From contig CAJXTB010000019.1 in assembly GCA_913061235.1 (NCBI GenBank), positions 62,001 to 126,000 on the forward strand: a stretch of 64,000 bases of DNA. Direction: 5' to 3'. Position numbers and translations under genes: made by a program. Each line of letters starts with the position of its first letter. Position 1 is the first letter of the stretch. The notes beneath the pieces were generated by a model. That model did no database searches. It was not told where the DNA came from and saw only the letters and a program-made list of their open reading frames with translations. The DNA is from an uncultured Pseudomonadota bacterium. GTDB taxonomy: Bacteria; Myxococcota_A; UBA796; GCA-2862545. Positions 63,585 to 64,000 of this stretch are shown here, one piece after another.

Positions 63585-64000
63585 CTAGAACTGGCCGCTA
63601 AACGCCAATCCCGGCGCGTGGCCTTGTGGAAGGTAGGTTGGAATCAACGTCCACCCGTTCATCTCTTGACCGTTGATGTCCAGGTGCGCTGCCAGCAGAG
63701 CCCCTGTGGCGCCTCCTAGAGTCCCGAGGACAGTAGCCCCAACTCCAGCTCCGACGAGCACCGCCCCGCCATCTCCTGGCGCAAGCGCCCCCAGTGCACT
63801 GCCCGCAAAAACCCCAAGCAGCCAGCCCCCCGCCATGCCAACGCCACTTCCAAGCGTGACGTAGCCAGCCCGGCCATCCGTCATCAGCGCTGTTGGAATC
63901 GCGGCACCTGCTAGGACAAACACCGGCAGGGTCGCAGCCCACACAACTCCGTCCTCGGCCAACAATCCAACGCCGATACTGGCGGCACCCCCTACGAGAG
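63585..64000 (-). CDS. Glycine/alanine-rich membrane protein (5' end outside window)
   Basis: At least 137 residues, the 5' part beyond the right edge. Two to three hydrophobic segments of Gly/Ala/Leu (GAGVGATVLGTLGGATGALLAAHL) resemble small glycine-zipper envelope proteins. It ends with a short polar tail containing TYLPQGHAPGLAFSGQF. No family is recognised. It is on the same strand as the DUF2239 gene, 100 bases upstream. Confidence 0.55.
   Translation of the reverse strand, partial: LVGGAASIGVGLLAEDGVVWAATLPVFVLAGAAIPTALMTDGRAGYVTLGSGVGMAGGWLLGVFAGSALGALAPGDGGAVLVGAGVGATVLGTLGGATGALLAAHLDINGQEMNGWTLIPTYLPQGHAPGLAFSGQF

Overview
The window is GC-rich, gene-dense DNA with no rRNA, tRNA, insertion sequence, integrase or CRISPR array that I can see. 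About a dozen secreted lipoproteins with Asp/Gly-rich, calcium-binding-like repeats, an ECF sigma factor paired with a periplasmic caspase, two CHAT proteases, protein kinases with long helical tails, a GAF/sigma-54 activator and eukaryote-like secreted hydrolases (ceramidase, PNGase F-like) together suggest a deltaproteobacterial-type lineage such as Myxococcota or Bradymonadota. This is inferred from gene content; no phylogenetic marker was tested.

Layout. 0-11.5 kb: a ceramidase lipoprotein running off the left edge, a group-2-type sigma-70 factor, two paralogous lipoproteins, an ECF sigma / membrane anti-sigma-like / caspase operon, a beta-lactamase-fold hydrolase and a frameshifted gene. 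11.5-14.4 kb: a divergent LysR regulator and an electrophile-detoxification pair (quinone-oxidoreductase-like, HchA). 14.4-23.1 kb: small hypotheticals, an acyl-ACP thioesterase-like protein, a PNGase F-like lipoprotein, a sulfotransferase, a ferritin-like protein and lipoproteins. 23.2-30.3 kb: a YyaL-thioredoxin-NHL fusion, a sigma-54 activator divergent from a hybrid peroxiredoxin-glutaredoxin with a clear -24/-12 promoter, and dapD. 30.3-39 kb: a DUF4157/PG-binding/NlpC-P60 protein, a TPR-CHAT protease coupled to a rhomboid, then a zinc-ribbon pseudokinase, a VWA protein and a PurA-like enzyme. 39-45 kb: prolyl oligopeptidase, GST, an M50 protease with a rhomboid-like tail, and an ABC1 kinase. 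45-52.5 kb: two secreted proteins with hexapeptide-like repeats, a lipoprotein, a Uma2 nuclease and three tandem AIM24 genes. 52.5-64 kb: a Ser/Thr kinase with a long tail, two small TIR proteins resembling Thoeris ThsB, a carotenoid-oxygenase-like protein, a 1214-residue TIR-SLOG-CHAT protein, DUF2239 and a partial membrane protein.

Working together. The most interesting area is 52.6-62.8 kb. Stand-alone TIR proteins lie near a polypeptide that joins a TIR, a SLOG-type nucleotide-sensing fold and a CHAT caspase-like protease, the parts expected of a signal-activated immune or cell-suicide system. Elsewhere the recurring themes are clan CD cysteine proteases (three genes), intramembrane proteases (two genes) and redox/electrophile defence under dedicated regulators. 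Where an upstream in-frame start exists, I chose starts from Shine-Dalgarno spacing, signal peptides and family alignment; the alternatives are stated in each entry.
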